From the NCBI GenBank assembly GCA_041879425.1, contig CP090854.1, positions 1,054,001-1,118,000 of the forward strand: a DNA stretch of 64,000 nt, written 5' to 3'. This DNA is from Vibrio pomeroyi. Lineage in GTDB: Bacteria; Pseudomonadota; Gammaproteobacteria; Enterobacterales; Vibrionaceae. Under the pieces are notes generated by a model. It did not search any database and was not told the DNA's origin. It worked only from the letters and a program-made list of their open reading frames with translations. Made by a program: the position numbers and the translations under genes. Below, piece by piece: positions 36,327-43,820 of this stretch. Positions within the stretch are counted from its first letter, which is position 1; each line of letters opens with the position of its first letter.

Positions 36327-36779
36327 CTACGTTAGCATCACGATACCGTGTATCAATACGACGCTAGAGGTGAGCCGAGTTCTCATATCAAAGTAGCCAT
36401 CTGGGCCTTGGATCTGGTTCTCTTCTCTCATCGTTCTTTCAGCTCGCCAAACCGTAATGTAGCCAATAATAAGAATCAAGGTAGTGACAAACTCTTTTTG
36501 CTCTCCCAGTAACACCGCCAACCATGCGACTAACACAATTACGTTGCTAAGAATCAGCGCTTTGTTGCTTGATTGGCTTTCGAAGTTTTCGATGCCATTT
36601 CCCCACAAGATACCCGAAAGAAAACTCAATATAACCACGCTGTAGGTGATGAAGAGCGTTTCCCCACTTATTCCGATGAATTGGCTGTCGGTCAGAGACA
36701 GCAGTAGGCCGAATAGAAAAGGGACTAATCCCATGTACCCCAGCTTCGCCATGGTGTTACGGGTTTGAGTTGTAGCCAT
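36327..36779 (-). CDS. DUF3429 family inner-membrane protein
   Basis: The 150-residue protein from ATG 36779 has AGGGCGG just upstream. There are about five membrane helices with LGYMGLVPFLFGLL, ILSFLSGILWGNGI and YITVWRAERTMRE, which match DUF3429. The family has no known biochemical role. It is translated immediately after the glutathione peroxidase gene; an ATGA overlap at 36791-36794 would extend it by five residues. Confidence 0.85.
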   Translation of the reverse strand: MATTQTRNTMAKLGYMGLVPFLFGLLLSLTDSQFIGISGETLFITYSVVILSFLSGILWGNGIENFESQSSNKALILSNVIVLVAWLAVLLGEQKEFVTTLILIIGYITVWRAERTMREENQIQGPDGYFDMRTRLTSSVVLIHGIVMLT

Positions 36780-36790
36780 GTAATCCGCCC

Positions 36791-37336
36791 TCATAACTGC
36801 TGCTCAATCGCGTTTTTGAGCGTGGCACTCACTGGTGATGTTGAGCTAGGGAAGGTGGCGACCACTTTGCCTTCTTTACTGATCAAGAATTTGTAAAAAT
36901 TCCACTTAGGCGTTACGCCCGCTTGCTGCTGTATCTCGGCAAAGACTGGGTTGGCGCTACTGCCAGACAGCGAAGCTCGCGCCATCATAGGGAAGGTCAC
37001 ACCGTAGTCGAGATAACACACTTTAGCCGACCTCTCTTCGCTTCCTTTGTCTTGGCGAAAATCATTACTTGGAAAGCCGATAACCGTGAAGCCTTGGTCT
37101 TTGTAGGTTTGATGAAGTTGCTCGAGCTGCTCAAATTGCGGAGTGAAGCCACATTGGCTCGCAGTGTTAACTACTAAGAGAGTCTTGCCTTGAAATTCAT
37201 CACACAAGGCGATTTCTTCGGTTGAGTTTAACAAACGTTGTTTGCCATTAAGTATCTCGGGACAGCTCGCTGCAAAAGCGATAGAGCTTGTTAGGCTGGT
37301 AATCAATGCAGTTGAGCAAAGTAGTGAACATTTCAT
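36791..37336 (-). CDS. Periplasmic glutathione peroxidase family protein
   Basis: The 181-residue protein has a signal peptide (to about SSIAFA, residue 22) and the GPx/thioredoxin fold. The peroxidatic Cys62 lies in NTASQCGFTPQFEQLE, the FPSNDF block follows, and the Trp/Asn pair is in PKWNFYKFLI. It is a cysteine rather than selenocysteine enzyme and reduces peroxides with thioredoxin-like donors. A periplasmic location is less usual for the family. It is co-transcribed with the DUF3429 gene. Confidence 0.9.
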   Translation of the reverse strand: MKCSLLCSTALITSLTSSIAFAASCPEILNGKQRLLNSTEEIALCDEFQGKTLLVVNTASQCGFTPQFEQLEQLHQTYKDQGFTVIGFPSNDFRQDKGSEERSAKVCYLDYGVTFPMMARASLSGSSANPVFAEIQQQAGVTPKWNFYKFLISKEGKVVATFPSSTSPVSATLKNAIEQQL

Positions 37337-37405
37337 AGGTTTGGCTCGTTTTAGTTGGCGTAATGGTTATTACTCTTGAGCACGTTGAAATGATCACTTT
37401 GCTCG

Positions 37406-38764
37406 TTATTTACCGTCGTTTTCCCTATCGTTCTTAGTTGTGCTTTTGCTCTCTGCGATGAGGTATGGATCGACCAAGCGACTGATATTCACTTTCGCAC
37501 CAAGGCGAGCTGCGAGTAGATACATGCCACCAATTTTTCGGTGTAGGAACAGCGCATCGGCAGGTGGGGTATGCCAATACTCTTGCTCCATGCTCAATAT
37601 GGTGCCTGCTTCACGGAGTCGCTGTGCCAATCCACTCGCTTTGAAGTCGTACTCTTCGTCAACCAACATCGGCTCACAGGCCATTTTTACGAGGTTTAGA
37701 ATCGCTCGGCGTTGATCGGGAAGAATAGTCTCGCTGAAGAATCCAATTTGCTCTAACGCTTGGTTGAGCCCTTGTTCATTGTTATTAATCACTGACGAAA
37801 AGGCTAAGCGATAACCCTCGCTGAAGCGGTTGCTGTATTCACGGGTTGCTCCGAAGTCTAATAGCCCAATCTGGCGAGTGTTTTCAACGTAAAGATAGTT
37901 GGCGAAATTGGGGTCGGTTTGCACCATTTTGAAATCGAACAATTCTCTGAACAAAAGCTCGAGCAAGCTGTGCATTACAAAGTCACGGGTGCTTTGATCG
38001 TAACCTTCTATTTGCTCTATCGGGACGCCCTCAATGAAGTCCATGGCTAGCACCGATTCTGAGGATACTTGGGGATGAATCTTGGGTACGACGAAGTGAG
38101 AGTGATCCTTTAATGCATCATGATAACGAGTCGCGTAGTCAGCCTCACGAGCATAGTCCGCTTCATCGTGGAGCTGTTTCTTTGCCTCTTCTAACAAGCC
38201 TTTGTAGTCGACCGACTTTGGTATCAAGCCAACAATATTGAGCAGTGTGCCTACATTATCTACATCACTGTCGATGCTTTTTCGAATGCCAGGGTATTGG
38301 ACTTTGACGGCGAGTTTGTCCCCAGCATCACTATAGGCTTGGTGAACCTGGCCGATAGACGCACTGGCAATCGGTTTAAAGTTGAAGGAAAGGAATTCGG
38401 TTTTCCAATGGCTCCCGAGCGAGCTTTCTAACACTTGATTGAGTTGTTTGGTTGGCAGCGGGTCGGCGTCTGAGCGCAGGCGAGAAAGAATGTCGGCTAA
38501 TTCAGGTTCTAGGACATCGCCCGCATCCATTGACAGCATTTGTCCTAACTTCATCGCAGCGCCGCGCAAGTGGGCGAGTTGATCGGTCAGACGAGCAATA
38601 TTCTGTGGCGTTAACAGTAAGTCTTTTGCTTTGGGCCTGTTGCCTTGTGCAATTTGCTTGGTGCCTTCCGTGAGCACATTACCCGCGACCCTTGTCGCCA
38701 GCGAGGCAAACTTACTGAATCTAGAAATTCGATGTGTGGGAAGGTTTCTCTCTTTTGCCGACAT
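37406..38764 (-). CDS. ABC1/AarF/UbiB-family atypical kinase
   Basis: The 452-residue protein from MSAKERN has an AG-rich ribosome site upstream; a longer frame reaches 38809. It shows the family KxGQ motif KLGQ (72-75) in LRGAAMKLGQMLSMD, AVKVQYPGI, the catalytic loop QTDPNFANYLY and the metal site LLDFGATR. It is the ABC1-domain subgroup separate from ubiquinone-operon ubiB. These proteins act in quinone or lipid metabolism; the precise role of this paralogue is unknown. Confidence 0.9.
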   Translation of the reverse strand: MSAKERNLPTHRISRFSKFASLATRVAGNVLTEGTKQIAQGNRPKAKDLLLTPQNIARLTDQLAHLRGAAMKLGQMLSMDAGDVLEPELADILSRLRSDADPLPTKQLNQVLESSLGSHWKTEFLSFNFKPIASASIGQVHQAYSDAGDKLAVKVQYPGIRKSIDSDVDNVGTLLNIVGLIPKSVDYKGLLEEAKKQLHDEADYAREADYATRYHDALKDHSHFVVPKIHPQVSSESVLAMDFIEGVPIEQIEGYDQSTRDFVMHSLLELLFRELFDFKMVQTDPNFANYLYVENTRQIGLLDFGATREYSNRFSEGYRLAFSSVINNNEQGLNQALEQIGFFSETILPDQRRAILNLVKMACEPMLVDEEYDFKASGLAQRLREAGTILSMEQEYWHTPPADALFLHRKIGGMYLLAARLGAKVNISRLVDPYLIAESKSTTKNDRENDGK

Positions 38765-38882
38765 AAAGTCTCTCTCTGGGAATCTGGGTTCACTACAAAG
38801 TTCTATCAATCATTACACAACGTTATGTTTTGTTGTGATAACTTGTCGCGTGGAACAGTAAACAGAATTAAAAGGACAAAGC

Positions 38883-38977
38883 ATGAAATTTTTTTGTTGA
38901 AAGTGGCCGTTACTGTATTGGTGTTCACAGCACTGTTTGGCATCGTTTACTACAAAGTCGCAAGTGGTATGTCTTAA
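38883..38977 (+). pseudogene. Micro-ORF for a 31-residue membrane peptide, off frame by one base in a T7 run
   Basis: AAAGGA lies just upstream of ATG 38883, which reads MKFFC and stops. Adding one T to the T7 run (38889-38895) gives MKFF, then LLKVAVTVLVFTALFGIVYYK and VASGMS, ending at the TAA at 38975. This is a typical single-helix membrane micropeptide. It could be a real loss, a phase-variable tract, transcriptional slippage or a sequencing error. TTG 38894 or 38897 could alternatively start the in-frame part. Confidence 0.6.
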
Positions 38978-38984
38978 CCAAATA

Positions 38985-39371
38985 CTATTTTGTGCAGCTG
39001 TTACCATCGCAGCGCGACTTTCCGGTTAACCAGAACGAGACTTTATATCGGTTCTTGGCAAATCGTAAATAACACCAATCTGCCACTGGCTTGAATATCG
39101 CCCAACGTAAAGGGGCGTATAGCCAACCTTTTCCTACTAAGCGCCACGCTTGGTAGGTCACGTCTAAACCTAGCAGCAGTTTTCCATTCTCATCCAGTGC
39201 ATGCAAAATGGTGTTGGCTGCGTCGGCATCAATCTGAGGGTAGTCTGAAAAGGCTTCACTGTAGATATCGATGGTTTGAATCTTATTCTCGGTATCATGC
39301 TTGGCAAGTGCCGCCATCTCTTTTGCGCACAATGGACACGTCCCATCGTAGAATATCGTAAGTTGTGTCAT
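38985..39371 (-). CDS. DCC-family (DUF393) thiol-disulfide oxidoreductase-like protein
   Basis: The 128-residue protein from MTQLTIFYDG has AGGTGA 8 nt upstream. The N-terminal FYDGTCPLCAKEMAAL carries the DxxCxxC motif that names the DCC family, with a thioredoxin-like beginning. GLDVTYQAWRLVGKGWLYAPLRW is a conserved helical block. The physiological substrate is unknown. Confidence 0.9.
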   Translation of the reverse strand: MTQLTIFYDGTCPLCAKEMAALAKHDTENKIQTIDIYSEAFSDYPQIDADAANTILHALDENGKLLLGLDVTYQAWRLVGKGWLYAPLRWAIFKPVADWCYLRFAKNRYKVSFWLTGKSRCDGNSCTK

Positions 39372-39551
39372 CGTCTGTTCACCTGTCATTTCACGATCTG
39401 AACCTCCCGTTACCCGTCAATTCAACCGCTTGTTATTCAATAATCTAGCAATGGCTACGTGATTGTACCTTTTAAAGATCACTCTCCTCGTATCAAAGCT
39501 CTAAAGATGTCTGACTTAGACACTTTGTTCATCCTTTCAAGTCCTTGATTG

Positions 39552-39580
39552 TTTGGTCAAATCTCGGGTTTGTGGACAAA
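39552..39580 (+). promoter_or_regulatory. Two dyads, candidate upstream activator sites
   Basis: TTTGGTCAAA (39552-39561) and TTTGTGGACAAA (39569-39580) are perfect-arm palindromes whose centres are 18 bp apart. They lie 71-99 bp before the -24 element. Paired dyads at this distance are typical of enhancer-binding sites for sigma-54 activators. Confidence 0.5.
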
Positions 39581-39648
39581 TGATAACAAAACGTCCAATA
39601 AAGGTGTGCCTTCAATATATAAACATCAATAAATTCAACAAGTTGAAC

Positions 39649-39665
39649 TTGGCTTGGAATATGCT
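39649..39665 (+). promoter_or_regulatory. Sigma-54 (-24/-12) promoter of the secreted-protein gene
   Basis: TTGGCTTGGAATATGCT has the invariant GG and GC with exactly 10 bp between them (GG 39651-39652, GC 39663-39664). It matches the surrounding consensus at TTGGC, G and TGC-T. Transcription would begin near 39676, about 80 bp ahead of the ATG. A sigma-54 activator gene lies at the other end of the unit. Confidence 0.65.
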
Positions 39666-39757
39666 CTATCGAACCTACGAATTGCTAAAGGATTTTCTCT
39701 AATTTGGGCAAGGCAGAAAACCCTAAAAGCATAAGTATGAACAAATGGAGAGAGAAC

Positions 39758-41548
39758 ATGAAGGTTATAAATTATTTACTTAGTGTGCTTTTGTTGTTTG
39801 GTAGCCCCCAGTTGGCGTGGGCTACTGTTGATGTGATGGAACTTGATGGTAATGCGACCAGTGATAATAGCGGTATTGATTGGGATGATGTAAATGATCC
39901 CAACAGCATGGTTGGGATTGCAGAGTTTTTCGAAAAAGACCGTAACGGTATCGACCAAATCTTTTGGAAAGGTGGATCAAAAGATGATTCCGACATTACA
40001 GATTGGGCGTTCCGTACCGCGTCACCACAACCAAAAGATGACTTTACTAATGCGTATGCCGCTGCCTTTGAAAGCGAAGGTGATTTGCTGATTTACTTTG
40101 GTGCAGACCGATATGCGAACAATGGTGATATGTACATTGGGTTTTGGTTTTTACAAGACCAAGTAGGGTTACCGGATGGACAAACCAAAGGCGACTTTGT
40201 TGGGCAACATGTCAATGGAGACATCCTTGTGCTGATTTCATTCCCACAAGCGAGTGGCGGTAATCCGTATATAGAAGTGTTGCAGTGGGATTTAAATAAT
40301 GGTGATGTCACCGACAACATGACCAGACTGTTCCAGACGGCTGGAGACCCTAAATCGAATGATTTCGTTGGTGCAAGATGTGGCAGTGGCGCAGTCGGTG
40401 TCGATAAGATATGTGCGATTTCCAATGATGACTCTATCGGGGCAATACCGCTACCGAATGTACAAGGTTGGGAATACCTCGCGAAAACGGGTGAAACAAC
40501 CTCTATTCCGACAGAGAGCTTTGTTGAAGGACGTCTGAATTTATCTGCGTTGTTGAACGATGAGTTTGGTATTGAAGATATTCCATGTTTCAGTAGCTTC
40601 TTAGTTGAGTCACGAGCTTCTCGTTCGATTGATGCATCTTTGGCTGACTTCGTTGTCGGTTCATTCAGTTTATGTAGCATCAGCATAGCGGCAACTTGTA
40701 ACACAACCAGCTTTACGGTTGATGGCATGTTTAACATCGATTACACCGTGATGGTAACCAATACTGGTCCAGGTTCGTTAGGCACCAACGGTGATTACGA
40801 AGTGGCCTTTTTATCGGAGTCACCAATCTTAGGCGCGCTTCCAGTGGTTGGTAATGGTGATGAAGTGTGGAGTGTCGGTGAGTCATTCTCATTCATGGGT
40901 AATTACTTGTCTGTAAATAATGGTGCTGTCGGTGTCATAGATGGTTCGGTGGATCTTGATGGGCTTATCGTGAATGCTCAAGCGCCAGTGGCCTACAATT
41001 GTCCACCAATAGACTTGAGCCCGATGGTTGAGATTTCTAAGGTGTGTAATAGCTTCTTAGAGGTTGATGGTGGTCAAGTTGTGCTTAAGAAAACCTATGA
41101 TGTTGAAATATGTAATACCGGTGATATCCCATTGGCCATTGAATCGCTGGTGGATTCTAAGGATGACTCTTTGAGCCGTTCTGATTTACCTACTGAAGTA
41201 GTCAACAGCAGTTATTACCTCGACTTTGCTTTACCTTGTGATGATCTTGAGGATGTGACCACATGTGGTGCTGGCAATATGTGTAGTGCATTAAGTGCCG
41301 ACCCTGAGCTATTTGCTTGTAAAACGGGTGAAGGAGAGTGGATACCGAACTTTGGTGATGCGATTGGTCAAGTGTGTACACAAGTAAGTAAAACTTATGC
41401 ACCAAATGTGTTACCAACCGGAACTGCAGGGATGCTATCTAATCAAGTGACAGCAACGTTTGACTCGCTGTTCTTACAAGAAGCATTTATGGAAACATCG
41501 AACATTGCAACCTGTGATGTTTGTCCATTTACTGTACCTGAGCCATAA
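39758..41548 (+). CDS. Large secreted cysteine-containing protein, DUF11/prealbumin-associated type
   Basis: The 596-residue protein from ATG 39758 has GGAGAGAG upstream and a signal peptide ending QLAWA-TVDV. The first ~200 residues (ELDGNATSDNSGIDWDDVND, then IFWKGGSKDDSDITDWAF, DLLIYFGADRYANNGDMYIGFWF) match a module I recall from surface proteins with DUF11-like domains. A Cys-rich middle and end hold repeats such as VEISKVCNSFL and YDVEICNTGDIPLAI, consistent with disulfide-stabilised beta domains. There is no anchor or sorting signal. It is probably a secreted or surface protein; its function is unknown. Confidence 0.8.
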   Translation: MKVINYLLSVLLLFGSPQLAWATVDVMELDGNATSDNSGIDWDDVNDPNSMVGIAEFFEKDRNGIDQIFWKGGSKDDSDITDWAFRTASPQPKDDFTNAYAAAFESEGDLLIYFGADRYANNGDMYIGFWFLQDQVGLPDGQTKGDFVGQHVNGDILVLISFPQASGGNPYIEVLQWDLNNGDVTDNMTRLFQTAGDPKSNDFVGARCGSGAVGVDKICAISNDDSIGAIPLPNVQGWEYLAKTGETTSIPTESFVEGRLNLSALLNDEFGIEDIPCFSSFLVESRASRSIDASLADFVVGSFSLCSISIAATCNTTSFTVDGMFNIDYTVMVTNTGPGSLGTNGDYEVAFLSESPILGALPVVGNGDEVWSVGESFSFMGNYLSVNNGAVGVIDGSVDLDGLIVNAQAPVAYNCPPIDLSPMVEISKVCNSFLEVDGGQVVLKKTYDVEICNTGDIPLAIESLVDSKDDSLSRSDLPTEVVNSSYYLDFALPCDDLEDVTTCGAGNMCSALSADPELFACKTGEGEWIPNFGDAIGQVCTQVSKTYAPNVLPTGTAGMLSNQVTATFDSLFLQEAFMETSNIATCDVCPFTVPEP

Positions 41549-41580
41549 GTACTTTCATTAATTGAGTACAACTAAACTCT

Positions 41581-41608
41581 AAAGCAGCCTAATTCGTTAG
41601 GCTGCTTT
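41581..41608. terminator. Perfect 12-bp hairpin with TTCG tetraloop between convergent genes
   Basis: AAAGCAGCCTAA / TTAGGCTGCTTT closed by TTCG terminates the secreted-protein gene and probably the convergent regulator gene. The stem's own terminal A/T runs supply U-rich tails on both strands. Confidence 0.85.
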
Positions 41609-41609
41609 A

Positions 41610-41637
41610 TTAGTTAGTTAGTTAGTTAGCTAGCTAG
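41610..41637. repeat. TTAG/CTAG tetranucleotide tract
   Basis: Five TTAG units followed by two CTAG units lie directly after the terminator hairpin and before the regulator stop codon. It is a slippage-prone simple repeat. Confidence 0.85.
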
Positions 41638-41642
41638 GCGAC

Positions 41643-42995
41643 TTAAATTACTATCTGATGTTTTTTAATCAGCTTGTATAAGGTTGTTCGGGAAATAGAC
41701 AACGCTTTAGCAGATTGGGAAATATTGTAGTGGTGTTGCTGAATCACTCGACGAACATTTTTTGAAGAAAGTCGAGTGTCACTCTCAGTATCGGGCGAAG
41801 CGTCTTTTAATTGAATTCCCATATGACGAGTAGAGAGGGCGCTTGAGTTAGAAAGAACAATCGCTCTTTTTATGCAGTTAAATAATTCTCTGACATTGCC
41901 CGGCCAATGGTACTGTTTCATTTGCTCAAGGGTGTCACTAGGCAGTTTGGTTTTGGATGCGTAATTGTGCTTCAGTTCAAATCGAACCAAATCTTCAATG
42001 TCTTCTTTGTGATCATTGAGTGGTACTAGGTCTAATGGAAGTACATTGATGCGATGAAAGAGATCCTTTCGAAATTTACCCGCAGCAACGGCTTGTTCGA
42101 TATTGACGTTGGTGGCGAAAATTACACGGCAATCTACGGGCAATTGGTTATTACTGCCGAGTCGTTCTATCGAACTATTTTCAAGAAAGTGGAGCAGGTA
42201 AGTTTGTAGTGAGAGCTCAAGGTCGCCGATCTCATCCAAAAATAGTGTGCCACCATTCGCTCTTTCCACGTGTCCGACGTAGCGTTTGTTTGCTCCCGTG
42301 AATGAGCCTTTTTCAAAGCCAAATAACTCGGAGTGAATCAGTGATTGTGGAATTGCACCACAATTTACTGCGATGAAAGGTTTCTGACTGCGGGCTGAGG
42401 CCTCATGTATTAAACGCGCACATAGGCTTTTTCCTGTTCCGGTTTCCCCTTGAATCAGCACTGGAAAATCGTTGTTAGCGATCTTGGCTATCTTCTTTTT
42501 AAGCTGTTGGATGGTTCTGGATTGCCCTACCAATTGACATTCATGGCACGAGGCAGGCTTAGGCTTAGTTTGCTTGGTGTCGACCATGCCATACGCATGC
42601 CCTAAATTTCGACAAAGCCATTCTGTATCAATAGGGAGGTGGTAATAATCCCAAAAGGTTTGCTTAATGAGCGATAAGTTGCGGCTTGGTGGTTGGTTGC
42701 AGATAGCGATTGCTTTTAAACTTGGAGAGTGAACCTTTAACGCTGATATTTGCTCACACTGTTTGTCGATTGAGGATGATGTTAGACAAGAAACGACAAT
42801 TGGTGCGTAGCTTTCGCTGCGTCTATCAAGTAAGTGAATGGCCTGTTCTGTCGTTTCTGCAACTTGAGCTTCCCAGTTATGGAGACGCAACTCTCCTACC
42901 CACTGACTATGGTGCAGGCATGCGGTGTTGCATAACAGAATCACAGAACGAGTTATTGGCTCAGGTGATACTCTTTTTGATGGCATTGTGCTCAC
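41643..42995 (-). CDS. VpsR-like sigma-54-dependent transcriptional activator
   Basis: The 450-residue protein has an N-terminal receiver-like domain (about 15-140, ending LCRNLGHAYGM) of the VpsR type. No aspartate sits at the end of the third strand (APIVVSC), so it is unlikely to be phosphorylated. The AAA+ domain has Walker A GETGTGKS (183-190), a sigma-54 contact loop GSFTGA (230-235) and Walker B FLDEIG. The Fis-type HTH is at the C-terminus (ISQSAKALSISRTTLYKLIKKH). It retains the contact loop, unlike V. cholerae VpsR, so true sigma-54 activation is likely. The probable target is the convergent secreted-protein gene. Confidence 0.9.
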   Translation of the reverse strand: MSTMPSKRVSPEPITRSVILLCNTACLHHSQWVGELRLHNWEAQVAETTEQAIHLLDRRSESYAPIVVSCLTSSSIDKQCEQISALKVHSPSLKAIAICNQPPSRNLSLIKQTFWDYYHLPIDTEWLCRNLGHAYGMVDTKQTKPKPASCHECQLVGQSRTIQQLKKKIAKIANNDFPVLIQGETGTGKSLCARLIHEASARSQKPFIAVNCGAIPQSLIHSELFGFEKGSFTGANKRYVGHVERANGGTLFLDEIGDLELSLQTYLLHFLENSSIERLGSNNQLPVDCRVIFATNVNIEQAVAAGKFRKDLFHRINVLPLDLVPLNDHKEDIEDLVRFELKHNYASKTKLPSDTLEQMKQYHWPGNVRELFNCIKRAIVLSNSSALSTRHMGIQLKDASPDTESDTRLSSKNVRRVIQQHHYNISQSAKALSISRTTLYKLIKKHQIVI

Positions 42996-43272
42996 TCTTC
43001 ATGTTTCGACTCCATGATGAAACCTTCAGTAAGCCCCCTAAATATCCATAAGCTTAGAAGCAAAATTCAATTAATTCGAGCACACAAATTTGATGGCGTT
43101 TGGCTGAAAAGTGTCATTATCTCAAGCGGGAAAGCTAATCTGGTGCTTTACTTACTGATATTTATGCTTATTAATTAAAGGTATTCACGAATATCGTGTC
43201 TTTACTGTTTTGTTTATTGATGACCACACAGTAAACTCCGCGCTAATCACTAACGATAAAGAGCTGATATAG

Positions 43273-43596
43273 ATGATAATTAACGTAGCAAAAAAGTTCA
43301 TTTTAGCGGCTTCTGCACTGATATTAGGTGGTTGTGTGAGCTACAGCGTTACTGAACAAGAAATGACGAACTACCTGCAAGACTCGGTGATGTTAGAACA
43401 AGAAGTCGGTGTGCAAAACGTTATGTATGCGCAAGTGGCTGTTGATGACTTAGCGGTGCAAATTGGTCGAGCTGATGCCGAGCGAGTGTCTGTTCTGGCG
43501 AATACCAATGCAAAGGTTCAAGAGTCGTTGATTAAGTCGTCGGAACCGAATCTAGTGATCAGAGATAATAAGCTGGTCATCGAACTGTTCGATTGA
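43273..43596 (+). CDS. DUF1439-like lipoprotein, internally shortened
   Basis: The 107-residue lipoprotein has lipobox LGGC (Cys 21). The sequence YSVTEQEMTNYLQDSV...EVGVQNVMYAQVAVDDLAVQIGRADAERVSVLANTNAKV matches the N-terminal half of DUF1439/YceB lipoproteins (about 180 residues). The last residues NLVIRDNKLVIELFD resemble the family's C-terminal strand. About 80 central residues appear missing in frame. It is either a short family variant or an in-frame deletion product. Confidence 0.7.
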   Translation: MIINVAKKFILAASALILGGCVSYSVTEQEMTNYLQDSVMLEQEVGVQNVMYAQVAVDDLAVQIGRADAERVSVLANTNAKVQESLIKSSEPNLVIRDNKLVIELFD

Positions 43597-43633
43597 CCCT
43601 CCGTGCATTAGTTTTGACTAAGCTCTCACCCAT

Positions 43634-43662
43634 AATGGCTGCCTAATAGGTAGCCATTTTTG
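43634..43662 (+). terminator. Terminator of the DUF1439-like gene
   Basis: The stem AATGGCTGCCT / AGGTAGCCATT (one G-T pair) with a 3-nt loop is followed by TTTTGTTTG. Confidence 0.9.
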
Positions 43663-43820
43663 TTTGTGTTGAGTCGGTCATGACTGTTTTTATTCGGTTT
43701 ACTCACCTTGTCTATCAGTCTCATTTATTGAATTAGCTGCGTATCTCACCTTTACTTTACTCTTGTGAGCAAGTCATCGCTTCAGTCATCAAATCATAAA
43801 AAAGAAAAGGTGAACGAACT

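Larger units (their letters stand above)
39390..39757. other. 368-bp intergenic region upstream of the secreted-protein gene
   Basis: There is no supported gene. The region holds the sigma-54-like promoter (39649-39665) and two dyads (39552-39561 and 39569-39580) described separately. A short open stretch from 39704 adds 18 unneeded residues before the signal peptide. Confidence 0.8.

Noticed and set aside
40093..40737. 214-residue open frame antisense to the secreted-protein gene
   Set aside because: Long for a shadow, but the sense gene has a signal peptide, a promoter and coherent domain patterns, and the antisense product shows none.
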